64,000 nucleotides of DNA from Kineosporia succinea (GTDB lineage Bacteria; Actinomycetota; Actinomycetes; Actinomycetales; Kineosporiaceae). The notes beneath the pieces are model-generated. The model worked only from the letters and a program-made list of their open reading frames with translations. It did not search any database and had not been told where the DNA came from. Position numbers and translations under genes: made by a program. Positions 8,544 to 17,134 of this stretch are shown here, piece after piece; positions within the stretch are counted from its first letter, which is position 1, and every line of letters begins with the position of its first letter. The stretch spans positions 1,178,001-1,242,000 of the forward strand of contig NZ_JAUSQZ010000001.1 of the NCBI RefSeq assembly GCF_030811555.1. The letters run 5' to 3'.

Positions 8544-9100
8544 TGGGTATCACCCTGCGGGAACTCGGCCGAGCCGAAAGGGGCGACCGCGCCGACGAGG
8601 TCGTTCTCGCCCTCTCACCCGGATTCGGCGGCTTCTTCAGCAAGACCATCGTCGACATCCCGCACGACGAGGTGGTGCGGCAGATCCTGGCCGGCGTCGA
8701 GGAACAGGGCGTGCAGGCCCGGGTGATCCAGCTGCACGCCACCGCCGACCTGGCCGCGGTCGCGCACACCGGCGCCCGGCTGTCCGGTTCGGGCATCGGG
8801 ATCGGTGTGCTGTCCCGCGGCACCAGCATGATCCACCAGAAGGACCTGCCGAGACTCAGCTCACTGGAGCTGTTTCCGCAGTCACCCCTGATGACGCCGG
8901 AGGTCTACCGGGCGATCGGCCGCAACGCCGCGCAGTACGCGAAGGGTGATTCACCGCAGCCGGTCCCGACGCTGAACGACCAGATGGCCCGTCCTCGCTG
9001 GCAGGCCAAGGCCGCCCTGCTGCACCTCAAGGAGTGCGAGCTGCTGGTCAAGGGCGCTCCCCCGACCGAGGTGGAGCCGGTCATCGAAGAATCCGTATGA
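8543..9100 (+). CDS. pduD: B12-dependent diol/glycerol dehydratase medium subunit
   Basis: This 185-residue beta subunit contributes to cobalamin binding. Conserved blocks include ALSPGFGGFFSKTIVDIPH, RVIQLHATADLAAVAHTGARLSGSGI and GVLSRGTSMIHQKDLP. It lacks the N-terminal targeting extension that sends enteric PduD into a microcompartment, which agrees with the absence of shell genes here. Its ATG overlaps the large-subunit stop, and its own stop overlaps the reactivase start (ATGA). Confidence 0.95.
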   Translation: MGITLRELGRAERGDRADEVVLALSPGFGGFFSKTIVDIPHDEVVRQILAGVEEQGVQARVIQLHATADLAAVAHTGARLSGSGIGIGVLSRGTSMIHQKDLPRLSSLELFPQSPLMTPEVYRAIGRNAAQYAKGDSPQPVPTLNDQMARPRWQAKAALLHLKECELLVKGAPPTEVEPVIEESV

Positions 9101-10920
9101 GCCTGGTCGTCGGCGTCGACATCGGCAACTCCACCACCGAGGCCTGCGCGGCCCGGATGCACGAGGGCGAGGTCGCGTTCCTCGGCAGCGGGCTGGTTCC
9201 GACCACGGGCATCAAGGGCACGACGGCGAACGTCGACGGGGTGGTCGCGGCCGTCCGGGCGGCATTGAGGACGTCCCGGTCGCCTCTGGGCGCACTGCGA
9301 ACGGTTTTCGTCAACGAGGCGACGCCGGTGATCAGCGGTCTGGCGATGGAGACGATCACCGAGACGCTGATCACCGAGTCGACGATGATCGGTCACGATC
9401 CGCGCACGCCCGGTGGCGCCGGGCTGGGCGTGGGCGTCACCGTGCCGTTCGGTGAACTGGACGGCTGTTCACCCGGGGACGAGGTGATCGCGGTCGTGCC
9501 CGCGGGTGTCGATTTCGCCGTGGTGGCGAAAACTCTCAACGCCGCTCTCGACCGAGGCGTCCAGCTGACCGGCGCCGTCCTCGGCAACGACGACGCGGTG
9601 CTCGTGGCCAACCGGCTCGAGGCGATGATCCCGATCGTCGACGAGGTGCGGCGGGTGGACGCGGTGCCGTCCGGCATGCGCGCGGCCGTCGAGGTGGCGG
9701 CGCCCGGGCGAACCATCCGCACCCTGTCCAACCCGTTCGGCATCGCGACCGTGTTCGGGCTCGACGCCGAGCAGACCCGCGCCGTGTCCCCGGTGGCCCG
9801 GGCTCTCACCGGCATCCGTTCGGCGGTCGTGGTGCGCACACCGTCGGGCGAGGTGAGCGACCGGCGCATCCCGGCGGGAAGCCTGGAGCTGCAGGGCGAA
9901 TCAGCGGTGCTGCGGATCGACGTGGGTGAGGGTGCCGAGGCGATCATGACGGCCGTGGCCCGGCTGGCGCCGCTGAAGGACGCGGGCGGCGAGGCGGGCA
10001 CGAACGCCGGCGGCATGACCGCGACGGTCAAGCAGAGCATGGCGGACGTGTCGGGCCTGGAGATCACGGACGTCCGGATCGGGGATCTGCTGGCGGTGGA
10101 CACGCATCTGCCGCAGGAGGTGCGGGGTGGCCTGGCCGGGGAGGTCGCCCTGGAGAACGCGGTGGCACTGGCCGCGATGGTGCGCACGAGTCACGGGCCG
10201 ATGCGGGCGGTGGCGGACTCCGTGCAGAAGCGACTGCGAGACGAAGGAGCGCCCGGGGTCGAGGTGGTGATCGGTGGGGTCGAGGCCGAGATGGCCACGC
10301 GGGGTGCGCTGACCACGCCGGGCACCGATCGCCCGCTCGTGGTGCTGGATCTCGGCGGCGGCTCGACCGACGCGGCGCTGGCCACCCCGGCCGGCAGCAT
10401 CACCACCGTGCACGTGGCGGGCGCCGGTGACCTCGTCACCCGGCTGATCGGCTCGGAACTCGGCGTGGAACGCGACGTGGCCGAGAGCATCAAGACCTCC
10501 CCCCTGGCCAAGGCCGAGAGCTTCTTCCACCTGCGCCTCGAGGACGGCACGGTGCGCTTCTCCGAAGCCCCCCTGCCCCCGGCCACCTTCGCCCGGGTGG
10601 TGACGCTGCACGGGGACTCGCTGCTGCCGGTCCCGACCCGGCACAGCCTCGAGGAGGTGCGCGAGGTGCGCCGCACCGCCAAGCAGCGGGTGTTCGTGGT
10701 CAACGCCCTGCGGGCGCTGCGGCAGATCGGCGACCTGCGGCAGATCGGCTTCGTGGTGCTGCTCGGCGGCTCGGCGCTGGACTTCGAGATCCCCGAGCTG
10801 ATCGCCGACGCCCTGGCCCCCTACGGAATCGTCTGCGGCACCGGCAATGTCCGGGGCACCGAGGGCCCGCGCAACGCCGTGGCGAGCGGGCTGGTGCTGG
10901 CCCGGAGGTCCGCGTCATGA
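9097..10920 (+). CDS. pduG: Diol dehydratase reactivase, large subunit
   Basis: This 607-residue DdrA/PduG-type reactivating factor is an Hsp70-like ATPase that exchanges damaged cobalamin from the dehydratase. The N-terminal phosphate motif VGVDIGNSTTEACAA and the second phosphate loop LVVLDLGGGSTDAAL (near residue 410) are clear. GGSALDFEIPELI and GTEGPRNAVASGL close the ATPase fold. ATGA overlaps at both ends indicate translational coupling with the medium subunit and the small reactivase subunit. Confidence 0.95.
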   Translation: MSLVVGVDIGNSTTEACAARMHEGEVAFLGSGLVPTTGIKGTTANVDGVVAAVRAALRTSRSPLGALRTVFVNEATPVISGLAMETITETLITESTMIGHDPRTPGGAGLGVGVTVPFGELDGCSPGDEVIAVVPAGVDFAVVAKTLNAALDRGVQLTGAVLGNDDAVLVANRLEAMIPIVDEVRRVDAVPSGMRAAVEVAAPGRTIRTLSNPFGIATVFGLDAEQTRAVSPVARALTGIRSAVVVRTPSGEVSDRRIPAGSLELQGESAVLRIDVGEGAEAIMTAVARLAPLKDAGGEAGTNAGGMTATVKQSMADVSGLEITDVRIGDLLAVDTHLPQEVRGGLAGEVALENAVALAAMVRTSHGPMRAVADSVQKRLRDEGAPGVEVVIGGVEAEMATRGALTTPGTDRPLVVLDLGGGSTDAALATPAGSITTVHVAGAGDLVTRLIGSELGVERDVAESIKTSPLAKAESFFHLRLEDGTVRFSEAPLPPATFARVVTLHGDSLLPVPTRHSLEEVREVRRTAKQRVFVVNALRALRQIGDLRQIGFVVLLGGSALDFEIPELIADALAPYGIVCGTGNVRGTEGPRNAVASGLVLARRSAS

Positions 10921-11258
10921 CGCCCGGGAAACCGCACATCGTCGTCCTCACCGCCGGCCCGGACCACCTCCTGCGCGAGATCTGCGCCGGGATCGAGGAA
11001 GAGGGCGTGCCGTACGAGGTGAGCCCGCTCACCACCGAGGTGACCGAAGGCGCGTCCGGCGCCGCCCGCCGCTCGGCGCTGGAGGTCGGGATCGCTCTGG
11101 ACGCGGCCGGGGTCCACGTCGTCCATCATGCGAAGCTGCCCGCCGGGCAACCCGTTTCCCGCACCGGGACGGCCACCCCGCGAACCGCGCGACGGGCCGG
11201 CCACGACGCCGCCCGCATCGCCGTCCGAGCCCCGCTCACCCTGGAGGAATCCGCATGA
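10917..11258 (+). CDS. pduH: Diol dehydratase reactivase, small subunit
   Basis: This 113-residue protein matches DdrB/PduH, which resembles the dehydratase beta subunit and swaps with it during reactivation. Visible features are HIVVLTAGPDHLLREICAGIEEEGVPYEV and a later ALDAAGVHVVHHAKLP. It starts inside the stop of the large reactivase subunit and ends overlapping the next start (ATGA on both sides). Confidence 0.9.
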   Translation: MTPGKPHIVVLTAGPDHLLREICAGIEEEGVPYEVSPLTTEVTEGASGAARRSALEVGIALDAAGVHVVHHAKLPAGQPVSRTGTATPRTARRAGHDAARIAVRAPLTLEESA

Positions 11259-11662
11259 GACTCACCCTCGCCGAGGCCCAGCGCGTCATCGACGCCGGCG
11301 TGAAGGAGGCCGAGCGCATCGGCCGGCCGATGAACGTCGCGGTCGTCGACGACGGCGGCCACCTCGTCGCCTTCGCCCGCATGGACGGCTCGATCAAGGC
11401 CAGCATCGACATCTCGGCGAAGAAGGCGAGGACGTCGATCCTGATGAACCTGCCCACCGCCGACCTGGCCGACGCCACCCAGCCGGGCGCGGAACTGTAC
11501 GGGCTGGAACATCTCTCGGGCGGTCTGGTGACGTTCGGCGGCGGCATCCCCCTGACCCGCGACGGCGAGACCGTGGGAGCGGTCGGGGTGAGCGCGGGCT
11601 CGGTGGATGAGGACGTGACGGTGGCCCAGGCGGCCGTGGCCGCCTTCCAGAACAGGACCTAG
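11255..11662 (+). CDS. GlcG/HbpS heme-binding-like protein (PduO C-terminal domain type)
   Basis: This 135-residue DUF336 protein shows LAEAQRVIDAGVKEAERIG, MNVAVVDDGGHLVAFARMDG and a C-terminal GGIPLTRDGETVGAVGVSAG, all typical of the GlcG/HbpS fold. The same domain forms the heme-binding C-terminus of PduO, the adenosyltransferase of propanediol operons. Here it stands alone, without the adenosyltransferase half. A role in cofactor maintenance for the dehydratase is inferred. Its stop overlaps by two bases the stop of the convergent LacI gene. Confidence 0.88.
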   Translation: MRLTLAEAQRVIDAGVKEAERIGRPMNVAVVDDGGHLVAFARMDGSIKASIDISAKKARTSILMNLPTADLADATQPGAELYGLEHLSGGLVTFGGGIPLTRDGETVGAVGVSAGSVDEDVTVAQAAVAAFQNRT

Positions 11663-12660
11663 CCGCTGCTCTCGCGCTGGATCAGCTCGAAACCCACGTT
11701 GAACTCGTGGATCTCACCGCCCGGATCGTCGAGCCGGCGCAGCAGCGCGTCGACCGCGGCCTTGGCGATACCGGCCTTGTCCGGACGCACCGTGCTCAGT
11801 GACGGCGTGGAGAACCGCGAGGCCTCGATGTCGTCGAAGCCGATCACGGCCAGGTCGGCGGGCACCCGGACGTTCTGCTCGGCCAGTGCACGCAGCGCCC
11901 CGGCGGCCAGCTCGTCACTGAAACAGAAGAGCCCGTCGGGGCGTTCGTCGCGGGCGAGCAGCTCCCGCACGGCCGAGGCGGCACTCCCCCGGCGATAGTC
12001 GGCCGTTCGCACGTACAGACCCTCCGAGCTCAGCCCTGCCGTCTTCATCGCCTGCTCGTACCCCTTGAGCCGGTACTTGGAGGTCGCGTCGCGCGCGCCC
12101 CCGCTGCCCCCGATCGCGGCGACCCGGGTGCGGCCCCGCTCGATCAGGTGCGCCACGGCCTGCCGCGACGCCTCCACGTTGTCGATGCCGACATGGTCGA
12201 GCGCCGTGCCGGCGGTGCGCTCACCGAGCAGCACGATGGGACGGGTGCCGGCCAGCCCGGCCAGGTCGACGCCCCGCAGGCCGAGCGAGCTGAACAGGAC
12301 CCCGTCGACCCAGCCGGCCTGGGCGAGCGAGGTGAGCAGCTGCTTCTCGCGCTGCGGGTCACCGCCGGACTCGTCGATCTGCACGGTGCAGCCGAGCGAG
12401 CTGGCGTAGTCGACCACCTCGTGCGCGAGCTCACCGAAGTAGGAGACGTTGATCTCGGGCAGCACCAGCATGATGATGCCGGTGCGGCCCTGACGCAGGC
12501 TGCGGGCCACCAGGTTGGGGCGGTAGTTGAGCTCTTCCAGGGCCGCCTGCACCCGGGCCCGGGTGCCGGGCGCGATGTGCTGGAAGCCGTTCACCACGTT
12601 GGAGACCGTGCGCACGGACACGCCCGCCTTCACGGCGACATCGCGCAAGGTCACAGCCAT
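11659..12660 (-). CDS. LacI-family transcriptional repressor
   Basis: This 333-residue regulator has an N-terminal helix-turn-helix with TLRDVAVKAGVSVRTVSNVVNG and a hinge NYRPNLVARSLRQGRTG. A periplasmic-binding-protein-like sugar sensor domain follows (IGFDDIEASRF near residue 275). It lies 98 bases downstream of the GH2 gene on the same strand, so it probably controls that gene and the divergent ABC importer. It may also act on the neighbouring dehydratase operon, which ends against it. The effector sugar is unknown. Confidence 0.93.
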   Translation of the reverse strand: MAVTLRDVAVKAGVSVRTVSNVVNGFQHIAPGTRARVQAALEELNYRPNLVARSLRQGRTGIIMLVLPEINVSYFGELAHEVVDYASSLGCTVQIDESGGDPQREKQLLTSLAQAGWVDGVLFSSLGLRGVDLAGLAGTRPIVLLGERTAGTALDHVGIDNVEASRQAVAHLIERGRTRVAAIGGSGGARDATSKYRLKGYEQAMKTAGLSSEGLYVRTADYRRGSAASAVRELLARDERPDGLFCFSDELAAGALRALAEQNVRVPADLAVIGFDDIEASRFSTPSLSTVRPDKAGIAKAAVDALLRRLDDPGGEIHEFNVGFELIQRESSG

Positions 12661-12711
12661 TCGCGCACCTTCTCACATCCCCGGGCGAAAGTGAGCAGCC
12701 GGTCCCCCGTC

Positions 12712-12741
12712 CCTCCCCGGCCCCCGTGGGCGCCGGGGAGG
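12712..12741 (-). terminator. GC hairpin between GH2 and LacI genes
   Basis: CCTCCCCGGC (12712-12721) and GCCGGGGAGG (12732-12741) form a perfect 10-bp stem with a 10-base loop just after the GH2 stop. No T-run follows on the minus strand, so it may attenuate readthrough or stabilise the transcript rather than terminate fully. Confidence 0.45.
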
Positions 12742-12758
12742 TTTCGCAGGGTTTGAGC

Positions 12759-14600
12759 TCAGTCCTGCCAGCCGTTCGTCGCCCCGGCCTCCAGCTTCAC
12801 GCCCTCACCGGTGCCGGTGACGATGCGGCGGATCGTCTCCACCGGCAGCTTCGGGGTGCCGTCGGAGTACAGCAGGCCGTTGGTCTCCTGGCCGGTGTCC
12901 ATGAACTGCGTGTAGCAAAAACCGACAACTGTCGGAGACTTTCGCAGGGCGTCGAAGAGCTCACCGACGATGCTCTCGTACTCCTTCGGCGACGTGACGC
13001 TGGCATAGCCCCAGTCATCGGGGTCGGCCGAGAGCGAGATGCCGCCGAACTCGGTGAGCATCAGCGGCGCCGTCCCGGCGTCCCACTTCAGCAGCGCGAG
13101 CGGGTCGACGACCGGCTTGCGGCCCTGCACACCGAGCTCGGAACGCACCCGGGCGTCGGCGGATCCGGCCGTCCCCCAGGTCGCGAGCAGGCCGGGCCCG
13201 TTCGTCGTGTAGTCGTGGATACCCATGATGTCGCTGTCGACGTGCTCCCAGCCGTCGTTCGAGATGACGGGACGGGTCGGGTCGAGGGCCCGGGTGATCG
13301 CGGACAGGCCCTTGGCGAAGTTCTTCTGAGCCTCGTCGTGGGCGATGTCCTGCACGCCCCAGCTCTCGTTGAACGGCACCCAGACCACCACGCTGGGGTG
13401 ACTGCGGTCGCGGCGCACGAGCTCCAGCCACTCCGCCGTGAGCAGCTCGATCGCGGTGTTGGAGAACGAGTACGCGGCCGCGGTCTCGCCCCACACCATC
13501 AGGCCCAGGGTGTCGGCCCAGAACAGGAACCGCGGGTCTTCGGCCTTCTGGTGGTTGCGCACCGAGTTGAAGCCCATCGCCAGCAGCAGCTCGACCTCGC
13601 CCTTCAGCTGGGCGGTGCCGGTGCTGGCGTTGTGCGTGTCCGGACGGTAGCCCTGGTTGAGCACCGAGCGGGTGTAGATCGGCGCCTCGTTGAGCTTGAA
13701 CGCCCCACCGCTCACCGAAACCGTACGCAGGCCGGTGTAACTCGCGACATCATCCAGAACGGCGCCGTCGGACCGCAGGGTGACCGCGATGTCGATCAGG
13801 TTCGGGTGCTCCGGGCTCCAGAGCAACCGCGCGCGGTCCTGCCCGTTGGTCAGGGCGGGGAGCTTCAGGTCCACGAGAACCTTCGCGTCCCGCACCCCGA
13901 CCGACTGCGAAGCCAGCACCTCGTCGCCGAAGGTGACCACCACGTCCACCGTGGGAGCCCCGGAAGGCACCTGGCTGAGCACGATTTCGCCGTGCACCGC
14001 GCAGCGCGGGACGTCGGAGCGCCAGTAGACCTCGGTGACGTGCGCGGCCGGCACCGACTCGGCCCAGACCGTCTGCCAGATGCCGGTGGTGCGCTCGTAC
14101 CAGATGCCGTGGGTCTGATCGCGCCAGTCCTGCTTGCCGCGCGGGGCCTCCATGCTGAACGGGTCGTCCTCGGCCCGCACCACCAGCACGTGCTCGTCCA
14201 CGCCGGGGGCCAGCACATCGGTGACGTCGACCGTGAACGGCGTCTGCCCGCCCACGTGGTGCCCGACGTGCTGGCCGTCGAGCCAGACGTCGGCGACGAA
14301 GTCGACCGCGCCGAAGTGGATCAGCTCACGGCGACCGGCGGACGCCGAGAGGCCGAGCGTGCGGCGGTACCAGACCACCGGGTGGAAGCCGGTGTCGTTG
14401 ATGCCCGAGGCCGGCGACTCCGGCGGGTAGGGCACCTCGATGCGGCGGTCGAAGGCCGGCGAACCGGTCGCGTACCAGCGGGCCGTGCGCCCCTCACCCG
14501 CGTCGTCGTAGGCGAAGTCCCAGGTTCCGTCGAGACTCGTCCACTCCTCACGGGTCAGCAGCGGGCGGGGGTACGAACCGTCCTGTTGCGTCGCCTTCAC
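12759..14600 (-). CDS. Glycoside hydrolase family 2 (beta-galactosidase/glucuronidase-like)
   Basis: At 613 residues this is a short GH2 enzyme with an N-terminal jelly-roll sugar-binding domain (FHPVVWYRRTL, VDFVADVWLDG), an Ig-like middle and a TIM barrel. The acid/base Glu is visible in VPFNESWG near residue 395 and the nucleophile Glu in LTEFGG near 515. No signal peptide is present, so it acts on an imported oligosaccharide. The GTG at 14600 follows GAGGAAGG at good spacing; longer upstream reading is rejected. It is divergent from the sugar ABC importer and next to a LacI repressor. The glycosidic specificity is not readable. Confidence 0.9.
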   Translation of the reverse strand: MKATQQDGSYPRPLLTREEWTSLDGTWDFAYDDAGEGRTARWYATGSPAFDRRIEVPYPPESPASGINDTGFHPVVWYRRTLGLSASAGRRELIHFGAVDFVADVWLDGQHVGHHVGGQTPFTVDVTDVLAPGVDEHVLVVRAEDDPFSMEAPRGKQDWRDQTHGIWYERTTGIWQTVWAESVPAAHVTEVYWRSDVPRCAVHGEIVLSQVPSGAPTVDVVVTFGDEVLASQSVGVRDAKVLVDLKLPALTNGQDRARLLWSPEHPNLIDIAVTLRSDGAVLDDVASYTGLRTVSVSGGAFKLNEAPIYTRSVLNQGYRPDTHNASTGTAQLKGEVELLLAMGFNSVRNHQKAEDPRFLFWADTLGLMVWGETAAAYSFSNTAIELLTAEWLELVRRDRSHPSVVVWVPFNESWGVQDIAHDEAQKNFAKGLSAITRALDPTRPVISNDGWEHVDSDIMGIHDYTTNGPGLLATWGTAGSADARVRSELGVQGRKPVVDPLALLKWDAGTAPLMLTEFGGISLSADPDDWGYASVTSPKEYESIVGELFDALRKSPTVVGFCYTQFMDTGQETNGLLYSDGTPKLPVETIRRIVTGTGEGVKLEAGATNGWQD

Positions 14601-14671
14601 GTATCCGGCCCTTCCTCGAGACTCGTTGCGAATGCGTCGTCGGCACTCCCGTGCCATCTTGAGGCTTTCGT

Positions 14672-14751
14672 TTGCAACGATGCAAGGCGAGCGCCGCACA
14701 GATTGCGGCCGATTGAATATTGCAGGCAGGGCAGGTCTTGCATCGATGCAA
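14672..14751. promoter_or_regulatory. Two LacI-type operators in the divergent GH2/ABC promoter
   Basis: TTGCAACGATGCAA (14672-14685) and the perfect palindrome TTGCATCGATGCAA (14738-14751) share the pattern TTGCA-N-CGATGCAA. Their centres are 66 bp apart between the GH2 and solute-binding-protein starts. Such AT-flanked CG-centred palindromes are typical LacI-family operators. The spacing would allow a repressor to block both directions or form a loop. The regulator encoded at 11659-12660 is the obvious candidate (inference). Confidence 0.75.
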
Positions 14752-14818
14752 ACGGGTGTGTCAAGGTCACGCCACCCAGCTTGAGCGCGCGGGCCGCACA
14801 ATGAGGAGCGAATGCCGT

Positions 14819-16168
14819 ATGCGTGGTACCTACACACGCCGCAACTTCCTGGCCATGGGAGGCGGCCTGGGCCTGGCCGGCCTGCTGTCCGCCTGTGGAT
14901 CGCCGGTCGTCACCAGTCTGACCGGCGGTCAGCCGTCCACGGCGGATGTCATCTTCTGGCATCTGTTCGGCGGCGGTGACGGCGAGAATCTCGGCACGAT
15001 GGTCGAGAACGTCCAGAAGGCGACCGGTCACTCGGTCGAGGCCACCCTGCTGTCGTGGGGCAACCCCTATTACACGAAACTCGCCCTGGCCGCTTCGAGC
15101 CAGCGCCCGCCGGACGTGGCGATCACCCACCTGTCCCGGCTTCCCACCCTGGCCCAGGCCGGGCTGCTGACGCCCTACTCCGACACCGGGCTGGCCCAGC
15201 TGGGCGTCACCCAGGACAAGTTCACGCCCGCCGCCTGGGAGAAGGCGACCATCGACGGGCAGACCTGGGCGATGCCGCTCGACACCCACCCGTTCGTTCT
15301 CTACTACAACGAGAACGCGGCGAAGAAGGCCGGGCTGCTGAACGAGGCGGGCGACAACCTGGCCGACCTGTCCGGGCCGGACCGCTTCGTCGAGGCGCTG
15401 ACCGAGATGAAGAAGGTCACCGGCAAGTACGGCGCGACGATGCCCACCATCACCGACCCGTCCACGGTCTGGCGCTGGTTCTACACCGTCTACAGCGGCC
15501 TGACCGGGCCGGTCGTCTCCGACTCGGGCACCCGGGTCACGGTCGACGACGACGCGATGAACGAGACCTTCGCGTTCGTCCAGAAGCTCACCACCGAGCT
15601 CGGGCTGATGCCCGCCAGTGCCACCCCGACGCTGGCCCAGCAGCACTTCAGCAACGGGGACGCGGGTTTCCTGCTGGACGGCGTCTGGAACCTGCCGCTC
15701 TACACGGGCGTCAAGACCGCGGACGGCAGCGAACTGAAGTTCAACATGGTGCCGATCCCGGCCCTGCTCGGGAGCGACCCGGTGGCCTACGCCGACTCCC
15801 ACGCCCTGGTGATCCCCAAGGCCGGTGGCCGTTCGGCCGAACGCGCGGGCTACGCGGAGCAGTTCATCCAGGGGCTGCTGGACGACAGCACGATCTGGAC
15901 CGGCGGCGGCCACGTGCCGGCCTGGCTGCCGGTGCAGGAAAGCGCCGAGTTCAAGCAGCTGAGCCCGCAGAAGAACTACGTGGACGCGGCGTTCAACGCG
16001 GTCTACGACCCGGTCGGCTGGTACACCGGAGCCGGTTCGGACTTCCAGAACCAGATGGGCGGCGTGATCTCCACGGTGCTCACCGGCGCCACGAAGCCGG
16101 AAAGCGGTACCGCGCAGATCAAGACGGCGCTGCGCAACTTCGCCTCCACCAACGCGCCGGTCAGCTGA
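14819..16168 (+). CDS. Sugar ABC transporter substrate-binding lipoprotein
   Basis: This 449-residue family 1 extracellular solute-binding protein starts with a twin-arginine-like TRRNFLAMGG and a lipobox LLSAC (cysteine near residue 26). It is therefore probably exported by Tat and lipid-anchored. Typical features follow: FWHLFGGGDGENLGTMVENVQKATG, then MPLDTHPFVLYYNENAAKKAG. The ATG at 14819 is chosen because GAGGAG lies about ten bases upstream. It heads a three-gene CUT1 importer operon, divergent from the GH2 enzyme that likely degrades the cargo. Confidence 0.93.
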   Translation: MRGTYTRRNFLAMGGGLGLAGLLSACGSPVVTSLTGGQPSTADVIFWHLFGGGDGENLGTMVENVQKATGHSVEATLLSWGNPYYTKLALAASSQRPPDVAITHLSRLPTLAQAGLLTPYSDTGLAQLGVTQDKFTPAAWEKATIDGQTWAMPLDTHPFVLYYNENAAKKAGLLNEAGDNLADLSGPDRFVEALTEMKKVTGKYGATMPTITDPSTVWRWFYTVYSGLTGPVVSDSGTRVTVDDDAMNETFAFVQKLTTELGLMPASATPTLAQQHFSNGDAGFLLDGVWNLPLYTGVKTADGSELKFNMVPIPALLGSDPVAYADSHALVIPKAGGRSAERAGYAEQFIQGLLDDSTIWTGGGHVPAWLPVQESAEFKQLSPQKNYVDAAFNAVYDPVGWYTGAGSDFQNQMGGVISTVLTGATKPESGTAQIKTALRNFASTNAPVS

Positions 16169-16179
16169 GGAGCAGATAG

Positions 16180-17118
16180 GTGACGACGACAACTGCTGCC
16201 CCGGCACCGGGGATCGCCCGGGTCGAGACCACGACGGTCGAGACCTCCGGCCGGGACAACAAGGCGGGCTGGCTCTTCTCCACCCCGTTCCTGCTGCTCT
16301 ACGCCCTGTTCCTGATTGGTCCGGTCGTGCTCGGCCTGATCATCAGCTTCTTCAACACCGCCACCGTGAAGAGCGACCTCGGCCGGTTCGTGGCGTTCGA
16401 GAACTACGCGGACGTGCTCGGCAGTCTCGACTTCTGGAAGTCGATGTGGCACTCCACGCTGTTCACGCTGCTGACCGTGCCGTTCCTGGTGGTGCTGCCC
16501 CTGCTGGCCGCGGTCTTCGCCAGCCGGATCAGCCGTAACCAGTGGTTATACCGGATCGCGTTCTTCGCGCCCTACGTGGTGCCGTCGGCCTCGGTCTGCC
16601 TGATCTTCGCCTTCATGTACGCCCCCGAGGTCGGGCTCTTCGCCAAGGCTTTCGGAGCGGTCGGGCTGCCCGCGCCGGACTTCCTGGGCAGCACGAACGG
16701 GGCCTGGTTCGCGGTGACGATGCTGACGGTCTGGTGGACCTTCGGTTTCAACTTCGTGCTCTACACCGCCGCCCTGCAGGAGATCCCGGAGGAGACCTAC
16801 GAGGCCGCGGCCATCGACGGGGCCACCCCCTGGCAGCAGCTGCGCTCGATCACGGTTCCGCTGCTGCGGCCCACGATCTCGCTGGTGCTGATGCTGCAGA
16901 TCCTGGCCTCGCTCAAGGTGTTCGACCAGATCTTCATCCTGCTCCAGGGCGGGCCGAACCTCAGCACCCGCCCGGTGATCCAGTACATCTACGACACCGG
17001 ATTCACCACCTACCGGGGCGGTTACGCGGCCGCCGCGACCATGGTCTACTTCGTGATCCTGGTCGCCGTCTCCGCCGTCTGGATGATCGCCACCCGCCGT
17101 CGCGGCGCGGACGCGTGA
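16180..17118 (+). CDS. Sugar ABC transporter permease (MalF-like)
   Basis: This 312-residue CUT1 permease has six predicted membrane spans and the cytoplasmic EAA loop EAAAIDGATPWQQLRSITVPLL near residue 210, which contacts the ATPase. The start is GTG, with GAGGAGCAG upstream, 12 bases after the binding-protein stop. It pairs with the MalG-like permease that follows. The ATP-binding subunit is absent locally, so a shared MsiK-type ATPase elsewhere is expected, as is known for many actinobacterial sugar importers. Confidence 0.94.
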   Translation: MTTTTAAPAPGIARVETTTVETSGRDNKAGWLFSTPFLLLYALFLIGPVVLGLIISFFNTATVKSDLGRFVAFENYADVLGSLDFWKSMWHSTLFTLLTVPFLVVLPLLAAVFASRISRNQWLYRIAFFAPYVVPSASVCLIFAFMYAPEVGLFAKAFGAVGLPAPDFLGSTNGAWFAVTMLTVWWTFGFNFVLYTAALQEIPEETYEAAAIDGATPWQQLRSITVPLLRPTISLVLMLQILASLKVFDQIFILLQGGPNLSTRPVIQYIYDTGFTTYRGGYAAAATMVYFVILVAVSAVWMIATRRRGADA

Positions 17119-17134
17119 GAGGACCCGCCCAATC

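Noticed and set aside
12726-14804. 692-codon plus-strand frame opposite the GH2 gene.
   Set aside because: The minus strand encodes a complete GH2 enzyme with catalytic residues; the plus frame is a high-GC shadow.
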